Shown: piece after piece, positions 1 to 8,772 of the stretch | Layout: every line of letters starts with the position of its first letter | Position numbering within the stretch: the first letter of the stretch is position 1 | NCBI RefSeq assembly: GCF_013177695.1 | Contig: NZ_WOEY01000091.1 | Coordinates: 1 to 64,000 of the forward strand | Direction: 5' to 3' | From: Paraburkholderia solitsugae | GTDB taxonomy: Bacteria; Pseudomonadota; Gammaproteobacteria; Burkholderiales; Burkholderiaceae | DNA length: 64,000 nucleotides | Program-made: the position numbers and the translations under genes | The notes under the pieces: model-generated | The model's input: only the letters and a program-made list of their open reading frames with translations | Database searches by the model: none | Told to the model about the DNA's origin: nothing

Positions 1-662
1 TCCCGGTAGAACGCATCGAAATAGCTGGGCCGCAGTGCCACCGAGACGACCCCGGCAAACGAGCCGTCGACGGCGGGACGCCCCACACCGGTGTTGAAGA
101 CCTGCTCGCCCACAACATGTCCCGCCATCACCTTGGAGACATGCTCGAGGCCTTTGCCGTCGCGAATGCCGATGAAATCGTCGCGATCGGCAATCGACAG
201 CACCGGTGCAGGATAGAAACGGCTGGTGGCGAGCAGATCACCTTCACGGCCGAAAATCGAAACGGCCGCCACCTGGGGATAGCCGCCGCCCATGGTGCGC
301 AGTTTCTCGTGAATGTCGGCTTCTTTAGCGCGGATGCCGTCGTCGTCCAGACCTTGGGTCAGATCGACGATGCGCGAGTCGAGCGTCTCGTTCATGTCGA
401 ACACTTTCAGTGCGTGTTCTTCCGCCACGCGCACGGTGCGCAGCGTCACGTCGGTTGCGTCGGCCATGCGCCCGCGCAGATCGCTGAACGCCATCGCCGC
501 GACGTACACGCAGGGCAGCACGATGGCTGCAATCAGCAGCGCGATCAGCGTGATGCGCCGGACGTGGAAATTCTGTTCCGGCACGGCCGGGAACAGTGCC
601 TCGTGCTGGCGATCGGCGGGAAGGCGGCTCGCTTTGGGCGGGTCGAACCGGTCTGGTGTCAT
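1..662 (-). CDS. Membrane-anchored signalling sensor, N-terminal part (runs off the window)
   Basis: Reading the minus strand from ATG at 662 gives an open frame of about 220 codons to the window edge, with no stop. After about 37 cytoplasmic residues there is one hydrophobic segment (ITLIALLIAAIVLPCVYVAA), then a soluble stretch rich in Cache-like features (GGGYPQVAAVSIFGREGDLL, then PAVDGSFAGVVSVALRPSYF). That layout is typical of a periplasmic dCache ligand-sensing domain in a histidine kinase or diguanylate cyclase. The output domain lies outside the window, so the class of enzyme is unknown. A TGA in the same frame lies just upstream, and no better start is seen. It is divergent from the receiver/CheC/GGDEF operon, which could be its partner; that is inference. 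Confidence 0.75.
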   Translation of the reverse strand, partial: MTPDRFDPPKASRLPADRQHEALFPAVPEQNFHVRRITLIALLIAAIVLPCVYVAAMAFSDLRGRMADATDVTLRTVRVAEEHALKVFDMNETLDSRIVDLTQGLDDDGIRAKEADIHEKLRTMGGGYPQVAAVSIFGREGDLLATSRFYPAPVLSIADRDDFIGIRDGKGLEHVSKVMAGHVVGEQVFNTGVGRPAVDGSFAGVVSVALRPSYFDAFYR

Positions 663-1341
663 GGTCGATAACGCTAAGGTCGTTCGGGACGAAAGGGCCG
701 GGCGTCGGCCTCATACGGAAAGCATAGACATGTCGCGGCGGTACTGGTTACCGTGACACATGGTTGCCGTCTGATTTGTCTACTGTTTGAATCAGTGACG
801 AATCGAGAAGCGCAAACGTACACAAAAGTATAAATGTAAAAGAAAACCTTCCATATCTATCAAAATATTTTCAATAATACTCATTATTGGGAAGATCTCT
901 TTAACCAATGCGAAATTGGTGTATTGCCTTTCCGCCGTTTTACTTCGAAAATCGACGCCACTACAAATAATGTGTCCGCCATGCTCGGATGCATCTGCCG
1001 CGAGGGCCCGCCAGACAACGCGCACAACGCGTGATGGAAGGCGCTCGCGGAAACACGCGCGCGGCAAGGGGACCATCCGATCCGTAAAGCCGCGCGGAAT
1101 CATCTACGGGGTAGGCTTCGAACATGCCGGTCATAGCCGTCGTCCACCGTGCTCGCGCGCATCCAGGCGTGCTCACGGCTTCCGTCCAAAGCGCCTCGCT
1201 GCGCGCGCTCCCCGCTCGTCTGCAAGCCGTATTCTCGCAAGTCTCAGTCCGCTTTGCCGCGGGTCGACAGACCACGCACTAAAGAAATCGCCTCTACCCG
1301 CCGTTAACGCGCAAGAGCTCATTCCGCTTACTGACCCGCCC
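663..1341. other. Intergenic region with an AT-rich core
   Basis: No convincing gene is present in these 679 bases between the divergent sensor and receiver genes. The stretch around 810-915 is strikingly AT-rich for this genome and contains a small inverted repeat CCAAT-N5-ATTGG at about 906-920. It probably holds promoters for both directions. The open frame that continues upstream of the receiver gene and a 103-codon minus-strand frame show no recognisable protein character. Confidence 0.5.
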
Positions 1342-1710
1342 ATGCCTTTGCCCATTGTGATCGCCGACGATTCATTGCTTGCCCGCAAGGTGCTCACCAA
1401 GGCATTGCCACCGGACTGGGATGTCGACGTGTCCTACGCGGCGAACGGGCGCGAAGCGCTCGGCTTGTATCGCGAAGGCAAGGCGTCGGTCATGTTCCTC
1501 GACCTGACGATGCCGGACATGACGGGCTATCAGGTGCTGGAGGCATTGCAGCATGAGGATCTGAACACTTTCGTCATCGTCGTCTCCGCCGATGTCCAGC
1601 CGATGGCCCAATCGCGCGTACGCGCGCTGGGCGCCGCTGCATTCATCGCCAAGCCCGTGACGCCCGAGGCGGTACTGCCCATCCTCAAGGAGTACGGGTT
1701 GTATGTCTGA
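1342..1710 (+). CDS. Single-domain response regulator (CheY-like receiver)
   Basis: A 122-residue protein that is just one receiver domain. The acidic pair is D9-D10 (VIADDS), the phospho-acceptor is D54 in MFLDLTMPDMTG, a switch Ser follows in VVSAD, and the conserved Lys is in FIAKPVTPE. There is no DNA-binding or enzymatic output, so it should act by protein contact, like CheY. ATG 1342 was chosen because the receiver fold begins right after it; the frame is open further upstream but that part looks non-coding. Its last 8 bases overlap the CheC-like gene, which suggests one operon in which the next protein dephosphorylates this receiver (inference). Confidence 0.88.
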   Translation: MPLPIVIADDSLLARKVLTKALPPDWDVDVSYAANGREALGLYREGKASVMFLDLTMPDMTGYQVLEALQHEDLNTFVIVVSADVQPMAQSRVRALGAAAFIAKPVTPEAVLPILKEYGLYV

Positions 1711-2326
1711 GCCAGCCCTCAACGAAGATCAGCGCGACGCGCTGCAGGAGGTCGCCAATCTGGCGATGGGCCAGGCCGCGACGCGTCTCGCGCACCTGCT
1801 CGATGCGTTCATCGAATTGTCGGTGCCGCGCGTGAAGGTGGTGGTGGTGCACGAAGCGGCACAGGCGCTGCGCGAGATGACCGGGATCGAGGACACGGTG
1901 AGCGCGGTGCGCCAGGGCTTTCGCTCCGACATCAAGGGCGAAGCGCTGGTGATCTGCCGCAGCGACAGCATCGACCAGTTGTGTTCGCTCGTGAGCGATC
2001 CGTATTCGCGCTCGAGCTACGAGGCGGTGAGCCAGAAAGAACTCGTGTTCGACGTCGCGAATGTGCTGACGGGCGCGTGTGTCTCGTGCATTCTCGACCA
2101 GCTCGGCCGCACGCCGGTCTTCTCCGCGCCGGGCCTGCTCGGCGAAGCGATGACGCTCGACGAAGTGTTCCAGCCCGGTGTGCTGCAATGGGAAGTCGCG
2201 CTGCTGGTCGAAGTCAATTTCGCGCTCGAGGATCAAAGCTTCCGCGCGCACCTCGTGATGCTGATGGCCGAAGAATCGATCCGGCATATGAACGAGGCGC
2301 TCGACGCGCTGTTGTCCAGCCTATGA
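1703..2326 (+). CDS. CheC/CheX-family phosphatase
   Basis: A 207-residue CheC-like protein. The family signature D/S-x3-E-x2-N-x22-P is present exactly in the N-terminal half (D12, E16, N19, P42) and recurs with small changes in the second half (KELVFDVANVLTGA...P). In characterised members these Glu/Asn residues dephosphorylate CheY-P. It overlaps the receiver gene by 8 bases and the PAS-GGDEF gene by 4 (ATGA), so the three are probably translationally coupled. Most Proteobacteria use CheZ rather than CheC, so this small operon is more likely a dedicated receiver-to-c-di-GMP module than core chemotaxis (inference). The start ATG is close to an upstream AGGAG. Confidence 0.85.
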   Translation: MSEPALNEDQRDALQEVANLAMGQAATRLAHLLDAFIELSVPRVKVVVVHEAAQALREMTGIEDTVSAVRQGFRSDIKGEALVICRSDSIDQLCSLVSDPYSRSSYEAVSQKELVFDVANVLTGACVSCILDQLGRTPVFSAPGLLGEAMTLDEVFQPGVLQWEVALLVEVNFALEDQSFRAHLVMLMAEESIRHMNEALDALLSSL

Positions 2327-3261
2327 ATGTGCCTGTGGACTCGTTGAGCGATCTGGTGGTCGAACGTGTCGGTTTCGGCATTTTCGTGCTCGATCGCGAC
2401 ATGAGCGTGCTCATGTGGAACCGCTTCATGCAGGATCACAGCGGGTTGTCGCCCGAACAGATGGTCGGCAAATCGCTCTTCACGCACTTTCCGGAACTGC
2501 CGCGCGTGTGGCTGTCGCGCAAGATCGAAAGCGTGTTTCAGCTCGGCAGTTTCGCGTTCAGTTCGTGGGAGCAGCGCCCGTATCTCTTCAAGTTCGATCA
2601 CGACCGGCCGATTACCGGCGGCGTCGATTTCATGCAGCAGGACTGCACGTTCATGCCGCTGATGCGCGACCGCGAAGTGGTGGCGGTGTGCGTGACCATC
2701 TCCGACGTCACGCATGTCAGCATCGTGCAGCGCGAGCGTGAAGAGGCGGTCGCCAAGCTGCAGGAATATGCGGACCGCGACGGCCTCACGGGCATCGCCA
2801 ATCGTCGTTTCTTCGAAGCACGCCTGCGCGACGAGTACACGCGATGGCAGCGCTACGGCGGCGAGATGTCCGTGCTGCTGTTCGATCTCGATCACTTCAA
2901 GAAAATCAACGACCAGTTCGGCCACGGCGTCGGCGACACGGTGTTGCGCGTGATGGCGCAGCGGGTCGCCGGGGTGGTGCGGGTGCAGGATACCTTCGGG
3001 CGTTTCGGGGGCGAGGAGTTTGCCTTGCTGTTGCCGTGCACGCCGCTCGAAGACGCCATGCGGGTCGCGGAGAAGATCCGCTGCACGATCGCGGACACGC
3101 CGGTCGAAGTGCAGGGCACGAGCGTGCCGGTGACGGCCAGCGTCGGTGGCGCGGCGGCGCGCGTGGGCGTGCCGACGTATGACGTGCTCATCAATGAAGC
3201 CGACGCGGCGCTGTATAGCGCGAAACGGCAAGGACGCAACCGCTCGGTGGCTTTTTCCTGA
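2323..3261 (+). CDS. PAS-GGDEF diguanylate cyclase
   Basis: A 312-residue cytoplasmic protein. Residues about 10-130 form a PAS sensor (GFGIFVLDRDMSVLMWN start), followed by a short helix (QREREEAVAKLQEYA) and a GGDEF domain from about 145 on. The active loop is GGEEF, and an inhibitory RxxD site (RVQD) sits five residues before it, so both synthesis of c-di-GMP and product inhibition are expected. DLDHFKKINDQFGH and the terminal ALYSAKRQGRNR are normal for active cyclases. No membrane segment is seen. ATG 2323 overlaps the CheC stop (ATGA); the open frame further upstream is antisense-like noise within cheC. Confidence 0.9.
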   Translation: MNVPVDSLSDLVVERVGFGIFVLDRDMSVLMWNRFMQDHSGLSPEQMVGKSLFTHFPELPRVWLSRKIESVFQLGSFAFSSWEQRPYLFKFDHDRPITGGVDFMQQDCTFMPLMRDREVVAVCVTISDVTHVSIVQREREEAVAKLQEYADRDGLTGIANRRFFEARLRDEYTRWQRYGGEMSVLLFDLDHFKKINDQFGHGVGDTVLRVMAQRVAGVVRVQDTFGRFGGEEFALLLPCTPLEDAMRVAEKIRCTIADTPVEVQGTSVPVTASVGGAAARVGVPTYDVLINEADAALYSAKRQGRNRSVAFS

Positions 3262-3358
3262 GCCTTTCCCGCCAGGCCGACGGTCGGCGCATGTCGCCCC
3301 CAGCCCTCGTTCCGGCCCTTATTCACCCCTCAAAACTGCGGCATCTCACAAACGTTGT

Positions 3359-3364
3359 TATACT
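3359..3364 (+). promoter_or_regulatory. Possible -10 element upstream of hpnD
   Basis: TATACT lies about 127 bases before the hpnD start in the gap after the GGDEF gene. It is close to the sigma-70 -10 consensus, but no good -35 hexamer is found at 16-18 bases, so it is only a candidate. Confidence 0.3.
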
Positions 3365-3490
3365 TTTCGCCGTTTCCGGCATCCCAGCCGGGCGTTTCGC
3401 GCGTGTCCGCGCGCGCGGGCCGCTTACCTTGCGGGTAGGCATTAAAACTTCTTGAACGCCTTTCAGCGGGCGCCTCCAGCGGAGATCGTC

Positions 3491-4339
3491 TTGGCTGTTT
3501 CCAATCTTGTCGTGGACGAACCAGAAATCGACGCCGCTGCCGCCACGTCCGGCAGCTCGTTCTATCTCGCGATGCGCATCCTGCCGGCCGCGCAGCGCGA
3601 CGCGATGTATCAGGTCTACGCCTTCTGCCGCGCTGTCGACGACATTGCCGACAGCGACATGCCGCGCGCCGAACGCGCCGCCGCGCTCGAGTGCTGGCGC
3701 GCCAACATCGACGCGTGCTACGTCGGCGCACCGCGCGCTTCCTTGCGCGCGCTGACGCGGCACATTCATACGTTTCACCTGCAACGCGAAGATTTTCACG
3801 CGATGATCGACGGCATGGCGATGGACGCCGCCGCCGACATTTGCGCGCCCGACGAGGCCACGCTCGACCTGTACTGCGATCGTGTGGCCAGCGCGGCGGG
3901 CCGCCTATCGGTGAGGATATTCGGGATGCAGGAGGAGCCCGGCCGGCTACTTGCGCACCATCTGGGCCGCGCGCTGCAACTGACCAACATCCTGCGCGAT
4001 ATCGACGAAGACGCCGGCATCAACCGCTGCTACCTGCCGCACGAATTGCTGGCGCGCGAAGGCATCGCGGTGACGAGCCCGACGCAGATTGCCGACGATC
4101 CGTCGCTACCGCGCGTCTGCGCGACGCTCGCCGAGCGCGCCAAGGAGCACTTCGCTGCCTCCGACGCGATCATGGACCGCGAGCCGCGCAACCACGTGCG
4201 TGCGCCGCGCATCATGTCGGGCGTCTATCGCGTGCTGCTCGAACGCACGCTCGATCGCGGTTTTGACATTCCGCGAACGAAGGTCAGCAAGCCGAAACTG
4301 CGCCTGCTGTGGATCGTCGCGCGTTACGCGCTCTTCTGA
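3491..4339 (+). CDS. hpnD: Presqualene diphosphate synthase HpnD
   Basis: A squalene/phytoene synthase-family enzyme of 282 residues from TTG 3491. It joins two farnesyl diphosphates into presqualene diphosphate, the first step of the HpnD/C/E route to squalene. Both aspartate motifs are intact: YAFCRAVDDIAD (D50, D54) and LTNILRDIDEDAG. The family opening GSSFYLAMRILP is present. I chose TTG 3491 because GGAG sits six bases before it and the protein then starts at the usual length; another TTG at 3452 adds 13 residues without a clear ribosome site. It is the first gene of hpnD-hpnE-shc-hpnG, four bases before hpnE. Confidence 0.92.
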   Translation: MAVSNLVVDEPEIDAAAATSGSSFYLAMRILPAAQRDAMYQVYAFCRAVDDIADSDMPRAERAAALECWRANIDACYVGAPRASLRALTRHIHTFHLQREDFHAMIDGMAMDAAADICAPDEATLDLYCDRVASAAGRLSVRIFGMQEEPGRLLAHHLGRALQLTNILRDIDEDAGINRCYLPHELLAREGIAVTSPTQIADDPSLPRVCATLAERAKEHFAASDAIMDREPRNHVRAPRIMSGVYRVLLERTLDRGFDIPRTKVSKPKLRLLWIVARYALF

Positions 4340-4343
4340 GCTG

Positions 4344-5615
4344 ATGCCAAAGCTCATCCATGTAATCGGCGCCGGGCTCGCCGGCCTGGCCGCTGCGGTG
4401 CAATTGCAGCGGCGCGGCGCGCAAGTCGTGTTGCATGAGGCCGCGCGCGAGGCGGGTGGCCGTTGTCGTTCGTATTACGACCCCAAGCTGGGCGCCACGA
4501 TCGACAGCGGCAATCACATGGTGCTGTCAGGTAATTTCTCCACGCTCAACTATGTGCGCGCGATCGGCGCCGCCGACGAGCTGGTCGGCCCGGCCCAGCC
4601 CGAGTATCCGTTCGTGGATCTGGCGACGCGGGCGCGCTGGACCGTGCGCATGTCGCCGGGCCGTCTGCCCGGTTGGATCTTCGACCCGAACGCGCGCGTG
4701 CCGAACACCGGCCCGAGCGACTATCTGGCGCTGGTGCCGCTGCTGTTCGCCAAGCCTGGGCGCAGTGTGGCGCAGACCATGCGCTGCAATGGCCCGCTGT
4801 GGGACCGCCTGCTGCGGCCGCTGTTTCTCGCGATGCTCAATGTCGAGCCGCGTGAAGCGTCGGCGGAGCTGACGGGCGCGATGGTCAGGGAGACGCTGGT
4901 CGCCGGTGGTCTGGCGTGCCGGCCTCTGGTGGCGAAGAACGGTCTGGGCAGCGCCTTTGTCGACCCGGCGCTGCGTCTGTTGCAGCATGGCGGCGCGGCA
5001 ATCCGGCTCGGTTCGCGCCTGAAGGACATGGAGTTTGCCGACACCGGCCCCGGTCGTATCTCGGCACTGAATTTCGCGGACGAACGCATCGCGATCGAAG
5101 CGAACCAGGCCGTGGTGCTCGCGGTGCCGCCGGAGATTGCACAGACGCTCGTGCCCGGTGTGCGCTCGCCGAATCGCTTCGCCGCGACCCTGAACGTGCA
5201 TTTCGCGGTCGAGCCGCCGTTCGGTATGGCGCAGGTCACGGGGCTGCTCAATGCGACGGCCGATTGGCTGTTCGCCTTCGAGGGGCGCGTGTCGGTCACG
5301 GTCAACGCCGCTGAACGCCTGCTCGACACACCGCATGAAGCGCTCGCGAAAACCATCTGGGCCGAAGTGGCTCAGGCCGCCAATTTGCCGGCCGAGCCGA
5401 TGCCGGCCTGGCAGGTCGTGATGGAAAAGCGCGCGTCATTTGCCGCTCTGCCGGATCAGGAAACGCTGCGCCCCGGCACGCGCACTCGCTGGAACAACTT
5501 GATGCTCGCGGGCGACTGGACGGCCACTGGTCTGCCCGCGACGATTGAAGGGGCGATCCGCTCCGGCCAGAAGGCCGCGGACACGCTGCTGAATCAACCG
5601 ATGGAACGCCGATGA
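4344..5615 (+). CDS. hpnE: Hydroxysqualene dehydroxylase HpnE
   Basis: A 423-residue FAD-dependent amine-oxidase-family protein that reduces hydroxysqualene to squalene. The N-terminal dinucleotide fold is clear (HVIGAGLAGLAAAVQLQRRGAQVVLHEA), followed by GGRCRSYYD and the substrate-side stretch IDSGNHMVLSGN. The C-terminal FAD signature is LMLAGDWTATGLPATIEGAIRSGQKAA. It starts four bases after hpnD and its stop overlaps the shc start by four bases (ATGA), so it is translated from the same message. No unusual residues were seen. Confidence 0.92.
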   Translation: MPKLIHVIGAGLAGLAAAVQLQRRGAQVVLHEAAREAGGRCRSYYDPKLGATIDSGNHMVLSGNFSTLNYVRAIGAADELVGPAQPEYPFVDLATRARWTVRMSPGRLPGWIFDPNARVPNTGPSDYLALVPLLFAKPGRSVAQTMRCNGPLWDRLLRPLFLAMLNVEPREASAELTGAMVRETLVAGGLACRPLVAKNGLGSAFVDPALRLLQHGGAAIRLGSRLKDMEFADTGPGRISALNFADERIAIEANQAVVLAVPPEIAQTLVPGVRSPNRFAATLNVHFAVEPPFGMAQVTGLLNATADWLFAFEGRVSVTVNAAERLLDTPHEALAKTIWAEVAQAANLPAEPMPAWQVVMEKRASFAALPDQETLRPGTRTRWNNLMLAGDWTATGLPATIEGAIRSGQKAADTLLNQPMERR

Positions 5616-7648
5616 ACGACTTATCTCAAGCCCAGCCGCTGGACGCCGTCCTGCCTGAATTCGCCGATGCGGCGCCGACTGTGTCGATCGCTGCGCCTAT
5701 CGTTGCGCCGCAAGCGTCCGCTGGGCCGCTCGACGCCGCGATCACGCGCGCCACCGACGCGATTCTCGGCGCGCAGAAACCGGACGGCCACTGGGTCTAC
5801 GAACTTGAAGCCGACGCGACGATTCCCGCCGAATACGTGCTGCTGGTCCACTATCTCGGCGAAACGCCGAACGTGGAACTGGAGCAGAAGATCGGCCGCT
5901 ATCTACGCCGCATCCAGTTGGCGGACGGTGGCTGGCCGCTCTTCACCGACGGCGCGCTCGACATCAGCGCCAGCGTCAAGGCGTACTTCGCACTGAAGAT
6001 GATCGGCGACTCGCCGGATGCCGAACACATGGTCCGTGCGCGCGAAGCGATTCTGGCGAACGGCGGCGCGGAGACGGTGAACGTGTTCACGCGGATTCTG
6101 CTCGCGCTGTTCGGCGTGGTGTCGTGGCGCGCGGTGCCGATGATGCCGGTCGAAATCATGCTGCTGCCGATGTGGTTCCCGTTCCATCTGTCGAAGGTGT
6201 CGTACTGGGCGCGTACCGTGATCGTGCCGTTGCTGGTGCTGAACGCGAAGCGGCCGGTGGCGCGCAATCCGCGCCGGGTGCGGATCGACGAGCTGTTCCG
6301 CGGCGCACCGGTCAATACCGGCATGCGCGATCGGGCGCCGCATCAGCATCTCGGCTGGTTCCGCTTTTTCCGCGGCGTGGATGTGATGCTGCGCATGATC
6401 GACGGCCTGTTCCCGAAGGCGACGCGCGAACGGTCGGTGCGTGAGGCAGTGCGCTTCGTCGACGAACGGCTGAACGGTGAAGACGGCCTCGGCGCGATTT
6501 TCCCGGCGATGGCGAACTCGGTGATGATGTACGACGTGCTCGGCTATCCGGCCGATCATCCGAACAGCGCAATCGCCCGTCAGTCGATCGAGAAGCTGCT
6601 CGTCATCAAGGATGACGAAGCCTATTGCCAGCCGTGCCTGTCGCCGGTGTGGGATACCTCGCTTGCGGCGCACGCGCTGCTTGAAACCGGCGAAGCGCAT
6701 GCGGAACAGGCGGCTGAACGCGGGCTCGCATGGCTGCGTCCGCTGCAGATTCTCGACGTGCGCGGTGACTGGATCTCGCGCCGTCCGAACGTGCGTCCTG
6801 GCGGCTGGGCGTTCCAGTACAACAACGCGCACTATCCGGACGTCGACGACACGGCGGTGGTGGCGATGGCAATGCAACGTTCGGCGGCGCTGACGCAATC
6901 GGATGTCGATCGCGAAGCCATTGCGCGGGCGCGCGAATGGGTGGTCGGCATGCAAAGCAGCGATGGCGGCTGGGGCGCGTTCGAACCCGAAAACACCCAG
7001 TATTACCTGAACAACATTCCGTTCTCCGATCACGGTGCGTTGCTCGATCCGCCGACCGCGGACGTGTCGGGCCGCTGCCTGTCGATGCTCGCGCAACTCG
7101 GCGAATTCCCGCAGGGCAGCGAACCGGCGCAACGCGCGTTCGATTACATGCTGAAGGAACAGGAATCGGACGGTAGCTGGTATGGCCGCTGGGGCCTGAA
7201 CTACATCTACGGCACGTGGACCGCGCTGTGTTCGCTGAACGCCGCAGGCCTGCCGCACGACGACCCGCGCATGAAACGCGGCGCGCAGTGGCTCCTGTCG
7301 ATCCAGAACGAAGACGGCGGCTGGGGCGAGGGCGGCGAGAGCTACAAGCTCGACTATCGCGGCTACGACCGCGCGCCGAGCACGGCTTCGCAAACCGCAT
7401 GGGCGCTGATGGGCCTGATGGCGGCGGGCGAGGTGAATCACGAGGCGGTCGCGCGCGGCGTCGAGTATTTGCAGCGCGAACAGCGTGAACACGGCCTGTG
7501 GGACGAAACGCGCTTCACGGCGACCGGTTTCCCGCGCGTGTTCTATCTGCGTTACCACGGATATCGCAAGTTCTTCCCGTTGTGGGCGCTGGCGCGCTTC
7601 CGTCATCTGAAACGCAACGGGCTGACGCGCGTCGCGGTCGGGATGTAA
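5612..7648 (+). CDS. shc: Squalene-hopene cyclase
   Basis: A 678-residue class II terpene cyclase (HpnF) that folds squalene into hopene/hopanol at the inner membrane. The catalytic acid motif is D410-V-D-D in HYPDVDDTAVVAMAM. Several QW repeats that brace the alpha-barrel are visible: LADGGWPLF, QSSDGGWGAFEPEN, QESDGSWYGRWG, QNEDGGWGEGGESY and the C-terminal GLWDETRFTATGFPRVFYLRYHGY. The length is usual for bacterial cyclases. About 40 N-terminal residues are low-complexity Ala/Pro-rich, as in other Burkholderia copies. A long reverse-strand open frame covers it but is a codon-bias shadow. Confidence 0.96.
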   Translation: MNDLSQAQPLDAVLPEFADAAPTVSIAAPIVAPQASAGPLDAAITRATDAILGAQKPDGHWVYELEADATIPAEYVLLVHYLGETPNVELEQKIGRYLRRIQLADGGWPLFTDGALDISASVKAYFALKMIGDSPDAEHMVRAREAILANGGAETVNVFTRILLALFGVVSWRAVPMMPVEIMLLPMWFPFHLSKVSYWARTVIVPLLVLNAKRPVARNPRRVRIDELFRGAPVNTGMRDRAPHQHLGWFRFFRGVDVMLRMIDGLFPKATRERSVREAVRFVDERLNGEDGLGAIFPAMANSVMMYDVLGYPADHPNSAIARQSIEKLLVIKDDEAYCQPCLSPVWDTSLAAHALLETGEAHAEQAAERGLAWLRPLQILDVRGDWISRRPNVRPGGWAFQYNNAHYPDVDDTAVVAMAMQRSAALTQSDVDREAIARAREWVVGMQSSDGGWGAFEPENTQYYLNNIPFSDHGALLDPPTADVSGRCLSMLAQLGEFPQGSEPAQRAFDYMLKEQESDGSWYGRWGLNYIYGTWTALCSLNAAGLPHDDPRMKRGAQWLLSIQNEDGGWGEGGESYKLDYRGYDRAPSTASQTAWALMGLMAAGEVNHEAVARGVEYLQREQREHGLWDETRFTATGFPRVFYLRYHGYRKFFPLWALARFRHLKRNGLTRVAVGM

Positions 7649-7651
7649 CGG

Positions 7652-8380
7652 ATGGCGTTTTCGACAACGCCGTTAGCCGGCGCCGGCCGCAGCACCTTGC
7701 CGGTGATCGTGGTGACGGGGATGGCGTTCGAAGCGCGCATCGCGCGTGGTAAGGGCGTCGAGGTGGTTTATGCGGCGCGCGCCGATCTGCTGGAGCGGGC
7801 GCTGAGCGCGGCGGTCGCGCGCGGTTGCTCGGGGATCGTCAGTTTTGGTACGGCGGGTGGGTTGGCGCCGGACCTGGAGCCGGGCGCGTTGATCGTCGCG
7901 GAGGCCGTCGAGGGGCCGTTTGGGCGGCTCGAGACCGATCGGGCATGGGCCGATAGGCTTGCTGCCGCGCTGTCGACCGGGCCTCTTGTGGCGCGTCTGC
8001 GGCGCGGGTTGATGGCGGCTGTGACCGCGCCTTTAGTCACTGCTGACGATAAGCGCGTGCTGCATCGCGCTACGGGCGCTTTGGCCGTTGATATGGAATC
8101 GCATATTGCCGGTGCGGCGGCCGCCGCGCATGGTGTGCCGTTTGCGGTTTGCCGCGCGATTGTCGATCCGGCCTGGCGGACGTTGCCGTCTGCTGCGACC
8201 GCTGGCTTGCGGGATGATGGGACGACAGCGTTAGGGCCGATTTTGCGGGAGCTGTTGCGGCAGCCGTCGCAGTTGGGCGCGCTGATTCAGGTCGCCGTCG
8301 ACGCGCGGGCGGCGCGGACCTCGCTGGTGCAGGCGCGGCATGCGATGGGGGAGGCTGGGGTTTTGCAGGCTGTTGCCTGA
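7652..8380 (+). CDS. hpnG: Adenosylhopane nucleosidase/phosphorylase HpnG
   Basis: A 242-residue member of the nucleoside phosphorylase superfamily. In hopanoid producers HpnG removes adenine from adenosylhopane to give a ribosyl intermediate for the extended side chain. Family features are the first strand VIVVTGMAFEARIA, the phosphate/base pocket SFGTAGGLAPDL and ALAVDMESHIAGAAA with the catalytic-site DMES. It begins three bases after the shc stop and closes the operon. Its substrate comes from HpnH, encoded in the same locus on the other strand. Confidence 0.88.
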   Translation: MAFSTTPLAGAGRSTLPVIVVTGMAFEARIARGKGVEVVYAARADLLERALSAAVARGCSGIVSFGTAGGLAPDLEPGALIVAEAVEGPFGRLETDRAWADRLAAALSTGPLVARLRRGLMAAVTAPLVTADDKRVLHRATGALAVDMESHIAGAAAAAHGVPFAVCRAIVDPAWRTLPSAATAGLRDDGTTALGPILRELLRQPSQLGALIQVAVDARAARTSLVQARHAMGEAGVLQAVA

Positions 8381-8439
8381 AGGTGGCCGCTCGCCGCTCC
8401 TTGATTTGGCTTCTTTGGCCTTTTCTTGATTTGTTATTG

Positions 8440-8760
8440 GTTTATTAGCGTTGCCCCTGTGCGGGGCGGCACTTACTTTCTTTGCCGCCGCAAAGAAAGA
8501 TAAGCAAAGAAAGCGGCTCACACCGCTAATTCTTAAGCGGGTCCCCCGCGCAGCCACGGTAGTGGTGCATCTGGAATCTGTGCCCTCGCACATTCGGCGT
8601 CAGTGACAAGGGCGTCATACTTCCGGCGGCGCTGCGCGCGCCGACGCGTAATTCATAAAACCGCTTGTTTTGCTCCGCGCTCGGTCTGTAATTGGCGGGC
8701 GCGCGACTCATTTCCGCTCTTCGCGGTTGCCCGGCGCGCTTTGCGCGAGCCGGGTCGTCT
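8440..8760. repeat. Intergenic dispersed-repeat-like element of Burkholderia type
   Basis: The 392-base gap between the convergent hpnG and mlaA genes has no gene. It contains a perfect 10-bp hairpin (CTTTCTTTGC / GCAAAGAAAG, 8476-8499, loop CGCC), a second copy of GCAAAGAAAG just after it, a GC hairpin at about 8454-8468 (GCCCC/GGGGC), and an imperfect CCCGGC/GCCGGG hairpin near 8728-8754. From memory, closely similar sequence occurs many times between genes in Burkholderia and Paraburkholderia chromosomes. Whether this copy also stops transcription of hpnG is not clear; no long T-run follows the hairpins. Confidence 0.6.
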
Positions 8761-8772
8761 GACTCAGACCCT

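Noticed and set aside
792..1103. Small minus-strand protein in the gap before the receiver gene
   Set aside because: Composition is irregular, there is no ribosome site, and it covers the AT-rich promoter region.
5903..7606. A 567-codon open frame antisense to squalene-hopene cyclase
   Set aside because: It mirrors the high-GC codon bias of shc, has no family features, and the plus-strand protein is unmistakable. Several similar long antisense frames (for example at 2233-3231, 36992-38563, 59279-60994, 61828-63300) were rejected for the same reason.
8476..8499. Rho-independent terminator of hpnG
   Set aside because: The hairpin is AT-rich in its outer part, has no T-run after it, and fits better as part of a dispersed repeat.
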